DNA from: an uncultured Slackia sp.
Lineage (GTDB): Bacteria > Actinomycetota > Coriobacteriia > Coriobacteriales > Eggerthellaceae
Direction of reading: 5' to 3'
NCBI GenBank assembly: GCA_900553775.1
Contig: USEZ01000106.1
Span: forward strand, 1 to 6,678
Length of the DNA stretch: 6,678 nt
Part shown: piece after piece, positions 1 through 6,651 of the stretch
Layout of the letters: each line of letters opens with the position of its first letter
Position numbering within the stretch: position 1 is the stretch's first letter
Position numbers and translations under genes: made by a program
Notes under the pieces: model-generated
Told to the model about the DNA's origin: nothing
Seen by the model: only the letters and a program-made list of their open reading frames with translations
Databases searched by the model: none

Positions 1-214
1 CGACGAAAGCGGCCGATGCCGCCGCGATGCATGCGACGATGCACCAGGACGTTTGGAACATTCCCCCGCATGCTTCGTTTCTTACGATCATGCCGCAATC
101 GCCCGAGAGAAGGGGAGCCGCGAAATAGCTCGATGCCGCCTGGTAGGAAACGACGGCAATCAGCCCCGCAAACGAACCGGCTTGCTGTGGCGAATTCGCA
201 GCGTTCTCATGCAA
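1..214 (-). CDS. Partial membrane protein, TTG start, truncated by window edge
   Basis: This reading frame stays open from a TTG at 214 to the left edge of the window (about 71 codons). It begins MHENAANSPQQ, followed by a hydrophobic stretch (AGLIAVV..., roughly residues 13-36). A polar loop with two cysteines (GDCG and EACGG) comes next, then a second hydrophobic stretch starting SWCIVACIAAA. This looks like two membrane segments joined by a short outside loop. The TTG overlaps the stop of the upstream gene by 8 bases, with a GAGG three bases before it; translational coupling is the likely mode. An ATG at 210 overlaps the upstream stop as ATGA but dies after 16 codons, so it is not the start. 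Third positions are mostly G or C, as expected for a real gene here. I do not recognise the family. The close pairing suggests that it works with the anchored protein upstream. Confidence 0.45.
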   Translation of the reverse strand, partial: MHENAANSPQQAGSFAGLIAVVSYQAASSYFAAPLLSGDCGMIVRNEACGGMFQTSWCIVACIAAASAAFV

Positions 215-863
215 TTACCTCGATATCCGTTAGATCGACCGCGTATTTTTCGGGGTAATCGAGGTATACGAGCCGGTAGGGCAATTCGAAGACATGTTCC
301 CATTGTTGGCGTGAGAGGTCGCCTTCCCAAAGTTCGTATGTAACGACGAATGTCTTTTCCTGGCCCGCCTCTACGATGAAGTAGTCGCTATCGTCGGTGC
401 CGTTTTCAAGAAGCGTCGTGTTTTGGTTGATAATCGTCGACCACGAGCCCGATTCGAGCTCGAACCATGGCGCCTTGCAGTCCTGAAGGCCATCGTTTGT
501 CACGGTGAAGTCGATTTCCAAATAGCATGGAGGGTCGTATTTCCTCATGACCGAATCGAAATAAGGGACCCAATCGGGATGGCGCTCCATCATGGTTTTC
601 TCGCTGACGATGCGGGGGTTGTCGAACCGGTAGAAAACGCTATCGGGCACGGTTCGCTTGCCGCCGTTCACCCCCGACATATCGAGCGGTTCGCCGAGCG
701 CTACGTTGGTGGTGACGTTGTCGGCCTGTGTCATCCACGGTGCGTCGGCGTCGGAGTCGGCCGGTTTATTCAATGCTCCGATGCGCAGTACGGAGGCGAA
801 CACGATGGCACCTATGGCAAAGACGGCGATTCCTGAAAGAACGATTGTGCGGGTTTTCGGCAT
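207..863 (-). CDS. Membrane-anchored extracytoplasmic protein, unknown function
   Basis: This is a 218-residue protein. The ATG at 863 has an ideal ribosome-binding site, AGGAGG, five bases upstream, so the start is secure. Residues 6-26 (IVLSGIAVFAIGAIVFASVL) form one strong membrane segment near the N-terminus. There is no lipobox cysteine, so it is an uncleaved anchor rather than a lipoprotein signal. The remaining 190 or so residues are acidic, aromatic-rich and carry two cysteines (113 and 129). The alternating hydrophobic pattern, for example YLEIDFTVTNDG at 114-125 and KTFVVTYELWEG at 170-181, suggests a beta-sandwich lying outside the membrane. I see no catalytic motif. The layout resembles small surface proteins of the DUF4352/DUF5027 kind, but I cannot assign a family. 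The stop overlaps the next minus-strand frame, pointing to a two-gene unit. The promoter must lie in the AT-richer DNA to its right. Confidence 0.82.
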   Translation of the reverse strand: MPKTRTIVLSGIAVFAIGAIVFASVLRIGALNKPADSDADAPWMTQADNVTTNVALGEPLDMSGVNGGKRTVPDSVFYRFDNPRIVSEKTMMERHPDWVPYFDSVMRKYDPPCYLEIDFTVTNDGLQDCKAPWFELESGSWSTIINQNTTLLENGTDDSDYFIVEAGQEKTFVVTYELWEGDLSRQQWEHVFELPYRLVYLDYPEKYAVDLTDIEVIA

Positions 864-1312
864 AGGTGCCTCCTGGTCGGGCTGGCGGGTTCGAGCTGCG
901 GCCGCTTCGTCGCGACGCGAGACGCTTTCGTGCTACACGCTATCGGGACTCCATAGCCCCTGTGTTGTTATGGTTCGTTTTTCATCGGGATGGAAAACCT
1001 GAGATAGCAATACGCCGCCACATCGGTACGCGTAAGCCGTCCTTTCCTAGCCGCAGCTCGAATGGCTTTGCAGCATATGGACGAGGCGGTTGGGTTTCGA
1101 TCACCTTCCGACAAAAGGCCTGTATTCCCTGTTAATGGATATTTATTAAGAAATAATCAGTAATAATTAATAAATTATTGTAAATATACGTTTGTATTTA
1201 TCGATACGGAATAGAGGGCGGCGAAGGGGCGTCTTGCCGAGCTTGTCGACGGCGGGCTGAAACGCCCGTGCGGAACCGTGCCGAAGCGAAGGCGCCGCCG
1301 CTTCCTCTTGGC
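864..1312. other. Non-coding intergenic region with AT-only island
   Basis: I find no convincing gene here. The plus-strand frames that cross it have no ribosome-binding site and encode arginine-rich, low-complexity peptides. Bases 864-1133 are GC-rich and look like a long leader for the minus-strand gene that starts at 863. Bases 1135-1200 are almost purely A and T, in sharp contrast to their surroundings, and are the likeliest place for its promoter. On the minus strand TTTACA (about 1183-1178) lies 17 bases before ACTGAT, which is only a fair match to a sigma-70 promoter. Bases 1205-1312 are GC-rich filler between this island and the helicase terminator. Confidence 0.6.
1162..1179. repeat. 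Inverted repeat AATAATT-N4-AATTATT in AT-rich promoter island
   Basis: This is a perfect 7-bp inverted repeat with a 4-bp spacer (AATA), in the middle of the AT-only island upstream of the anchored membrane protein. It could be a repressor or nucleoid-protein site. The alphabet is only A/T, so a 7-bp match can arise by chance and the call is weak. Confidence 0.3.
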
Positions 1313-1314
1313 AT

Positions 1315-1354
1315 AAAAAAAGCCCCCATTTCTCGTTGTCCAAGAAATGGGGGC
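1315..1354 (-). terminator. Intrinsic terminator of the DEAD-box helicase gene
   Basis: Read on the minus strand this is a perfect 12-bp stem (AGAAATGGGGGC in plus-strand terms at 1343-1354, paired with 1322-1333), with a 9-nt loop and then seven consecutive T at 1321-1315. It begins 42 bases past the helicase stop codon. It is oriented for that gene only; the plus-strand reading has no T-run after the stem. Confidence 0.95.
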
Positions 1355-1396
1355 AGTTCGCAGGAGCGGGTCTTTGCGGGATGCCGACGCGTTTAT

Positions 1397-3343
<1,947 letters not shown>

Positions 3344-3346
<3 letters not shown>

Positions 3347-3359
3347 GACAGTCTCCTTT
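3344..3359 (-). promoter_or_regulatory. Ribosome-binding site followed by apparent ATC start codon
   Basis: On the minus strand AAAGGAG (3359-3353) is followed by six bases (ACTGTC) and then ATC (3346-3344), GCT, ACG, TTC. The peptide from this point (xATFADLGLSEDAL) is the expected N-terminus of a RhlE-type helicase, directly before the Q motif. No ATG, GTG or TTG lies in frame between the ribosome-binding site and Walker A. Either this gene uses the rare start ATC, or an ATG has been changed to ATC by mutation or by a base-call error. Confidence 0.6.
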
Positions 3360-3860
3360 GGTCGTGCTTCGAGCGACAAGCATGGCGGCGCGCCGCATCG
3401 AGACGTACGCACGCGAGGACAGAGCCGCGCATGCGGATGCTTCGGAGATTCTTGGATTTCGGCAGGTGGGAATGCCTGCACGGCCGTTGCGGCGAATCTT
3501 GTACCGAGGCGTCGTCTCGAACGGAGCCTCAGACGAGATTCGCGCGTGCGACGAATCGCACGCAAGGGCCGTCAAGGCTCATGGCGCAGCTGATGGCAAT
3601 CGAAAAAGCTGCGAATAATGACGAAGCATTCAGTATGACACTTTCGCCTTGATTCCTGGCGGGAAATTTCCTTATCGAGGAAAGCACACGCTTTGTCCAT
3701 GCTTTTCCCGATTTGCCGTCTCGCCCTGCAAATGTCCGAGCCGCAGAGCGCAGCCGGCAAACGCAGTGTCAAGCGGCGCGACCTTCGCCCGATGCGCGCG
3801 AATCCGCACACTTGCAGATTTCGGCTTGCTTCCCTCGATTCGTTCGGCTCGATAACGCAT
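3347..3860 (-). other. Long upstream region of the helicase gene, structured, no gene supported
   Basis: I see no supported gene in these 514 bases. Open frames on either strand are Arg/Cys-rich, lack ribosome-binding sites and resemble nothing I know. The helicase promoter should be here, but I see no strong -35/-10 pair on the minus strand. Bases 3660-3710 hold nested dyads. An outer stem pairs CGGGAAA (3660-3666) with TTTCCCG (3704-3710). An inner hairpin pairs AAAGC (3681-3685) with GCTTT (3690-3694). An alternative hairpin pairs TTTCC (3667-3671) with GGAAA (3679-3683). The last two share bases and cannot form together. DEAD-box genes linked to cold shock often have long structured leaders, which fits but is not proof. 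Confidence 0.4.
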
Positions 3861-3865
3861 CAGTA

Positions 3866-3886
3866 TGTTATAGTTGATATATAACA
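3866..3886 (+). promoter_or_regulatory. Palindromic operator overlapping the yhfC promoter
   Basis: TGTTATA (3866-3872) and TATAACA (3880-3886) form a perfect 7-bp inverted repeat around a 7-bp spacer. It ends 22 bases before the start codon. An extended -10 candidate, TG-A-TATATA (3875-3883), lies inside it, with no good -35 box. A bound dimer would therefore sit on the promoter. The size (21 bp) fits a winged-helix repressor dimer of the GntR, MarR or PadR type; no such regulator gene is in the window. Confidence 0.55.
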
Positions 3887-3907
3887 GATTTCGTCAGAGG
3901 AGTGCCG

Positions 3908-4627
3908 ATGACGTTCGCCGCGCTGATTTTCAACATCGTCGTCTGTTTCGCTCTTCCCATCGCGGGTTTCGTGCTGCTCGCCCGTCGTTCGCGTCGATAT
4001 GCCGCGCTTTTCGGCCTCGGCATTGCGGGATTTCTCGTCTCCCAGGTGCTCACGCGCATCCCGCTGCTCTCTTTGTTGCAGCAAACCCCCTCCTTCATCG
4101 TGTTCTCCGCCACGTCGCCGTGGCTTTACGCCCTGATGCTGGCCGCTTCGGCCGCCCTTTTCGAAGAAACGGCCCGCTTCGTTTTTCTTCGCCTGCAACG
4201 AAAACGCGGGTTCGACGTGCGTCTTGCCGTCGCGTACGGCCTGGGGCATGGCGGTTTGGAGGCCGCGTTGGTGGGCATGAGCAGCGTGGTTCTTCTGACG
4301 CGCCCCGAATTCGGCGGGGCGGATGCTTCGGCGGCGTGGGCCGGGGTGGAGCGCCTCGGCGCCATGACGTTTCACGTGGCCATGTCGATAACGGTGTATG
4401 CGGCGATCATGAGGAGGTCGGCGCTTCTGTTCGCCTGCGCGCTTGCGGCGCACACGGTGTGCGACCTGGCTGCGGTTCTTCCTTTCTTTTCGGGCGCTTC
4501 GATAGCGGCGTACGAGACGGTGTTCGTCGTCTGTTCGTTCGCGATTCTTGCCGCGACGTTGTTTTTCGCGCGCGAAAAGCGCGTTCGCATCGAATACGCG
4601 ATCGATTCGGCCGATCGGGTTTCATAA
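3908..4627 (+). CDS. YhfC-family intramembrane protease
   Basis: This 239-residue, very hydrophobic protein has about seven membrane segments (for example 5-25, 35-57, 69-85, 105-130, 150-167, 172-192 and 203-221). It carries the marks of the YhfC family of predicted intramembrane proteases: EETAR at 86-90, GHGGLEA at 113-119 (His114 and Glu118), and further membrane-embedded histidines at 156 (TFHVA) and 182 (AAHTV). In related CPBP/Abi-type enzymes the EExxxR-like and His motifs form the active site inside the membrane; substrates of YhfC proteins are not known to me. I chose the ATG at 3908 because AGAGGAG ends five bases upstream of it. A GTG at 3902 in the same frame would overlap that site. 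The lipoprotein gene follows 66 bases later on the same strand, so they are probably co-transcribed from the operator-controlled promoter upstream. Confidence 0.85.
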   Translation: MTFAALIFNIVVCFALPIAGFVLLARRSRRYAALFGLGIAGFLVSQVLTRIPLLSLLQQTPSFIVFSATSPWLYALMLAASAALFEETARFVFLRLQRKRGFDVRLAVAYGLGHGGLEAALVGMSSVVLLTRPEFGGADASAAWAGVERLGAMTFHVAMSITVYAAIMRRSALLFACALAAHTVCDLAAVLPFFSGASIAAYETVFVVCSFAILAATLFFAREKRVRIEYAIDSADRVS

Positions 4628-4657
4628 AGGAAGGGAAGCGAATCGAAAGAAGGCGAA

Positions 4658-4675
4658 GCGCCGTGTTTTCGGCGC
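4658..4675 (+). repeat. Intercistronic GC hairpin before the lipoprotein ribosome-binding site
   Basis: GCGCCG (4658-4663) pairs with CGGCGC (4670-4675) around a TGTTTT loop. It lies between the protease stop and the ribosome-binding site AAGGAGG (4678-4684) of the lipoprotein gene. No T-run follows, so it is not a terminator. It may affect processing or stability of the two-gene mRNA, or set the ratio of the two products. Confidence 0.45.
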
Positions 4676-4693
4676 GGAAGGAGGAAAGGGCCC

Positions 4694-5137
4694 ATGAAGA
4701 AGAACATGACGAAAAGAATCGTTGCGTGCCTTGCTGTTGCGGCAGCTCTTGCGATGTGCGTTATTTTCGCGGGATGCGCAGGCGGCGGCAACGTGGAGGA
4801 GGGCCTTCCCGCCTGGGGAGACGAGGCGAAGCTCGCCGAGCAGGCGCAGGCGCTCATCGACGATTACAGCGCGCGCGATTACGAGGCGGCGGCCGAGGCG
4901 TGCGCGGGCATCGGCCTGACCGCCGATCAGCTGGCGGAAACGGGCGATAGCATGCTCGACGGCTTGGGCGCGTTCGAATCGTTCGGCGATGCCGCCTATC
5001 TGAAAGGCGCCGACGATGCGGGCAAGGAGTATGCGACCGTGGTGCAGCTGGCGAACTATGCGCAAGGAACGGCGCAGTATACGGTCAGTTTTTACGAGGA
5101 TGGAAGCGTCTGCGGCTTCTTCGTGAAGCCTTTGTAG
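4694..5137 (+). CDS. DUF3887-type lipoprotein
   Basis: This is a 147-residue secreted lipoprotein. It has a basic N-terminus (MKKNMTKR), a hydrophobic core (residues 9-26) and a lipobox ending FAGC, giving lipidated Cys28. The Phe at -3 is slightly unusual. A Gly-rich linker follows. The mature domain (about 45-147) starts with a helix (AKLAEQAQALIDDYSARDYE), has a mid-section with GAFESFGDAAYLKG (92-105), and ends in strands ATVVQLANYAQGTAQY and VSFYEDGSVCGFFVKPL. This order matches the small NTF2-like DUF3887 fold, whose members end with a strand of the form FdedGkiaGfyi. No enzyme residues are evident; a binding or sensing role outside the membrane is inference. The start has AAGGAGG nine bases upstream. 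Its place behind the intramembrane protease suggests partnership, possibly as substrate or accessory protein. I recall these two families occurring together elsewhere, but cannot verify it here. Confidence 0.8.
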   Translation: MKKNMTKRIVACLAVAAALAMCVIFAGCAGGGNVEEGLPAWGDEAKLAEQAQALIDDYSARDYEAAAEACAGIGLTADQLAETGDSMLDGLGAFESFGDAAYLKGADDAGKEYATVVQLANYAQGTAQYTVSFYEDGSVCGFFVKPL

Positions 5138-5141
5138 GGCC

Positions 5142-5169
5142 GTGCGCGAGGCCGTTGCGCATCGTTTTT
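5142..5169 (+). terminator. Probable intrinsic terminator after the lipoprotein gene
   Basis: Bases 5142-5149 (GTGCGCGA) pair with 5155-5162 (TTGCGCAT) to form an 8-bp stem with two G-T wobbles and a GGCCG loop. After two bases come five T (5165-5169). It starts four bases past the stop codon at 5137, which suits the end of the protease-lipoprotein operon. The two wobbles and short T-run make it weaker than the other terminators here. Confidence 0.6.
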
Positions 5170-5265
5170 CGCGGGGCCTTTCGGGTTTTCGCCATCATCG
5201 AGTCGACGGAAAGCGCGGTTGCCGGGCGGCGGGAGCGAGCTTTTCGTCGCTTTGCGATAATCAAA

Positions 5266-5305
5266 GAAGAGAAAACGACGGGGCCTCCTTGCGGAAGCCC
5301 CGTCG
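5266..5305 (-). terminator. Intrinsic terminator of ddaH
   Basis: A 9-bp perfect stem, CGACGGGGC (5276-5284) with GCCCCGTCG (5297-5305), is extended past one mismatch by TCC/GGA and capped by a TTGC loop. On the minus strand it is followed by TTTTCTCTTCTTT (5275-5263). It begins 17 bases after the ddaH stop. On the plus strand only GCGTTTCGG follows the stem, so it works mainly for ddaH. Confidence 0.9.
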
Positions 5306-5322
5306 GCGTTTCGGCGGATCGT

Positions 5323-6099
5323 TTAGAAGCGCAGGCTCAGGCAGGAAAGGCCGCCGTCGACCTTGCGATACTCGGAGGTGTCCACCACGAGGGTCTTGTA
5401 GCCCAGGTCCTGGACGGCTTTGAGAACGGTGGGGTAGCCCTCGGCCACGATCACGGTGCCGTTGACCCAGATGCAGTTGGCGCCGTAGGCCTCGTCCTCG
5501 GGAACGACGATCTTGTTGTACTTCGCGAAGTCGGGCTTGTCGATGAACTCGCCGGAGACGAGCATGTTGTTGTCTTCGATGTAGTTCACGCCGGTCTTGA
5601 GGTGCAGCACTTCCTCCAGCGGAACCTCGGAGCCCTCGAGCCCCCAGCCTTCGAGGATCTCGATGAACTGGCGGATGCCCTCTTCATTGGTGCGGGCGGA
5701 ACGGCCCACGTAGAAGTGGTCGCCCACCATCATGACGTCGCCGCCGTCGAGAGTGCCGGGGGAGACGATGTGCTTCACATGCTCGTCGTCGAAGAAGCGG
5801 CGCACGACGGGCTCGATTTCGTTTTTCTCGCCGTTGCGGGAGTCGGCGCCGGGATTGGTGATGATGGCGCCGCAGCGGGTGATGACCGCAGGGTCTTCGA
5901 CGAAGCAGCTGTCGGGATACTGCTCGAGGGCGGGCAGGACCGTCACGTCGACGCCGCACTGCTCGAGGGCGTGCTCGTAGTCGTAGTGCTCCTCGATCGC
6001 GCGCTCGTAGATGGGCTGGCCGAGCTCGGGGGCGCTCGTGATGCCGTTGCACAGCGACTTGCCTGGGCGGCGGATGATGACGTGGCTGAATTTAGTCAT
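5323..6099 (-). CDS. ddaH: Dimethylarginine dimethylaminohydrolase (dimethylargininase)
   Basis: This is a 258-residue cytoplasmic enzyme of the guanidino-modifying (pentein) superfamily. It hydrolyses N-omega-methylated arginines (mono- and asymmetric dimethylarginine) to L-citrulline plus methylamine or dimethylamine. Key motifs: PDSCFVEDPAV (62-72), which lines the guanidine site; TLDGGDVMMVGDHFYVG (116-132), where Asp118 stands at the position of Glu114 in the Pseudomonas enzyme and of the aspartate in animal DDAH; EEVLHLKTG (162-170) with catalytic His167; and GGLSCLSLRF (249-258) with catalytic Cys253. The length and C-terminus match Pseudomonas aeruginosa DDAH closely as I remember it. 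The start is the ATG at 6099 with GAGAGG about nine bases upstream; the frame stays open 62 codons further, but that extension is not part of the family. It is transcribed alone, with its own terminator, divergently from a probable amidinotransferase. A related activity on another modified arginine cannot be excluded. Confidence 0.94.
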   Translation of the reverse strand: MTKFSHVIIRRPGKSLCNGITSAPELGQPIYERAIEEHYDYEHALEQCGVDVTVLPALEQYPDSCFVEDPAVITRCGAIITNPGADSRNGEKNEIEPVVRRFFDDEHVKHIVSPGTLDGGDVMMVGDHFYVGRSARTNEEGIRQFIEILEGWGLEGSEVPLEEVLHLKTGVNYIEDNNMLVSGEFIDKPDFAKYNKIVVPEDEAYGANCIWVNGTVIVAEGYPTVLKAVQDLGYKTLVVDTSEYRKVDGGLSCLSLRF

Positions 6100-6248
6100 G
6101 ATGAGATTCCTCTCTCTTGCTTGAACCCGTGAACGGGGTTCCCTCGACAGGCCATTGTAATACGCCGAAAGGACGAAAGGGACGGCGGGCGGCGTGGTTT
6201 TCCATATGTCGCGAAAGCGTTCGGAGCCGGTAACACCCCACATGTCCA

Positions 6249-6278
6249 AATTGCATGAAAGTCCGAAAAGATGCAATT
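6249..6278. repeat. Inverted repeat AATTGCAT-N14-ATGCAATT upstream of ddaH
   Basis: The arms at 6249-6256 and 6271-6278 are perfect 8-bp inverted copies 14 bases apart. Their core TTGCAT/ATGCAA pair recurs at 6584-6607 in front of the divergent gene. Either a dimeric regulator reads both sites or both form RNA stems. The wide spacing here (half-site centres 20-22 bases apart) fits two turns of DNA better than a tight RNA hairpin. Confidence 0.45.
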
Positions 6279-6304
6279 GCGACAATACGCTCCGGATGCG
6301 ATGT

Positions 6305-6322
6305 CCACGCCCGGAGGCGTGG
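6305..6322 (-). repeat. Hairpin with UNCG-type tetraloop in the ddaH upstream region
   Basis: On the minus strand CCACGCC and GGCGTGG pair perfectly (7 bp) around TCCG. In RNA this is a C(UCCG)G loop, one of the extra-stable UNCG tetraloops. On the plus strand the loop is CGGA, which has no special stability, so the structure is likely meant for a minus-strand transcript, that is, the ddaH leader. A weaker outer stem, CTCCG (6290-6294) with CGGAG (6339-6343), could enclose it. No T-run follows. Confidence 0.45.
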
Positions 6323-6440
6323 CGTTGATGCGGCCGGACGGAGGTGTTTGCCGCTCATGGGGAATTGTTCGCTCGCTGGAAAATTTTGAGAGCATGAACA
6401 AAAAGCCATTTCTATAAAAATCCCAGGTCAAACGCATGCG

Positions 6441-6456
6441 ATTCACTTTAATGAAT
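6441..6456. repeat. Inverted repeat ATTCA-N6-TGAAT upstream of the promoter
   Basis: ATTCA (6441-6445) and TGAAT (6452-6456) form a 16-bp dyad centred about 29 bases upstream of the -35 box at 6478. That is a usual place for an activator. A separate 8-bp palindrome, CGCATGCG, lies beside it at 6433-6440. Both are short, so this is a weak call. Confidence 0.3.
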
Positions 6457-6477
6457 AAAAATGCGCTTATTGATCTA

Positions 6478-6506
6478 TTACAAGCTATCAATTTTGGTGA
6501 TATGAT
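6478..6506 (+). promoter_or_regulatory. Sigma-70-type promoter for the amidinotransferase-like gene
   Basis: TTACAA (6478-6483) and TATGAT (6501-6506) are separated by exactly 17 bases, inside an AT-rich stretch. The -10 box matches the consensus in five of six positions and the -35 box in four of six. Transcription would start near 6513, leaving a leader of about 138 nt before the start codon at 6652. Confidence 0.7.
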
Positions 6507-6512
6507 TCGTCT

Positions 6513-6651
6513 CGTGAACACGGCAGTGGTCGGAGGCGTTGGCGCCGACGAATCCGACCCGACTGTCGCCACTTTAATCCCCGTTGCATATTGGTAAGAA
6601 TATGCAACGGATAGTGGGAGATGGGGCATCTCCCAGAAAGGATGAAGAGCA
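6513..6651 (+). ncRNA. Structured 5' leader with three consecutive hairpins (candidate cis-regulatory RNA)
   Basis: The predicted leader holds three strong hairpins. Hairpin 1 (6521-6568): 7 bp (6521-6527 with 6562-6568, one G-U), a CG bulge (6560-6561), 7 perfect bp (6528-6534 with 6553-6559), a GG/AA internal loop (6535-6536 against 6551-6552), 5 bp (6537-6541 with 6546-6550) and a GCGC loop. Hairpin 2 (6581-6610): a perfect 12-bp stem, CCGTTGCATATT with AATATGCAACGG, loop GGTAAG. Hairpin 3 (6615-6635): a perfect 9-bp stem, TGGGAGATG with CATCTCCCA, loop GGG. It ends one base before the ribosome-binding site (AAAGGA, 6637-6642). None is followed by a T-run, so control, if any, would be of translation or RNA stability. 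CCCCGTT (6579-6585) could instead pair with GATGGGG (6620-6626), opening hairpins 2 and 3. I cannot match it to a known riboswitch class. Confidence 0.6.

Larger units (their letters stand above)
6100..6420 (-). other. Upstream region of ddaH, no gene
   Basis: This is non-coding DNA between the ddaH start and the AT-richer centre of the divergent region. Open frames that cross it lack ribosome-binding sites and family resemblance. I see no convincing -35/-10 pair for ddaH. It carries an 8-bp dyad at 6249-6278 and a stable hairpin at 6305-6322. A small hairpin also lies close to the start codon (AACCC 6124-6128 with GGGTT 6136-6140). Confidence 0.5.

Noticed and set aside
866..1135. 89-codon plus-strand frame in the left intergenic region
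   Set aside because: Its start lies in the complement of the ribosome-binding site and start of the minus-strand gene. It has no site of its own and the product is Arg-rich without pattern.
3347..3565. N-terminal extension of the helicase to an ATG at 3565
   Set aside because: It would add 73 Arg/Pro/Cys-rich residues with no counterpart in the family, and it lacks a ribosome-binding site. The strong site at 3359-3353 lies downstream of it.
3672..3860. 62-codon minus-strand frame starting just after the palindrome at 3866-3886
   Set aside because: The palindrome would suit a divergent promoter, but the frame has no ribosome-binding site, is highly basic and resembles no family. A 79-codon frame overlapping it in another phase is equally unsupported.
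5155..6132. 325-codon open frame on the plus strand antisense to ddaH
   Set aside because: It covers the ddaH terminator and the whole of ddaH, is Val/Asp/Gly-rich as expected for a mirror frame, and has no ribosome-binding site or family match.
6100..6285. N-terminal extension of ddaH to an ATG at 6285 (320 residues)
   Set aside because: The 62 extra residues are not part of the DDAH family, have no ribosome-binding site, and the ATG at 6099 has a good one and gives the standard family N-terminus.
6521..6635. Guanidine-II (mini-ykkC) riboswitch or glycine riboswitch
   Set aside because: Tandem hairpins before a guanidino-related gene suggested mini-ykkC, but the loops are GCGC, GGTAAG and GGG rather than ACGR. 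The conserved core sequences of the glycine and guanidine-I classes are also absent.
6615..6635. Third leader hairpin as an intrinsic terminator or attenuator
   Set aside because: The 9-bp stem is followed by GAAAGGATG, with no T-run, so it would not terminate transcription.
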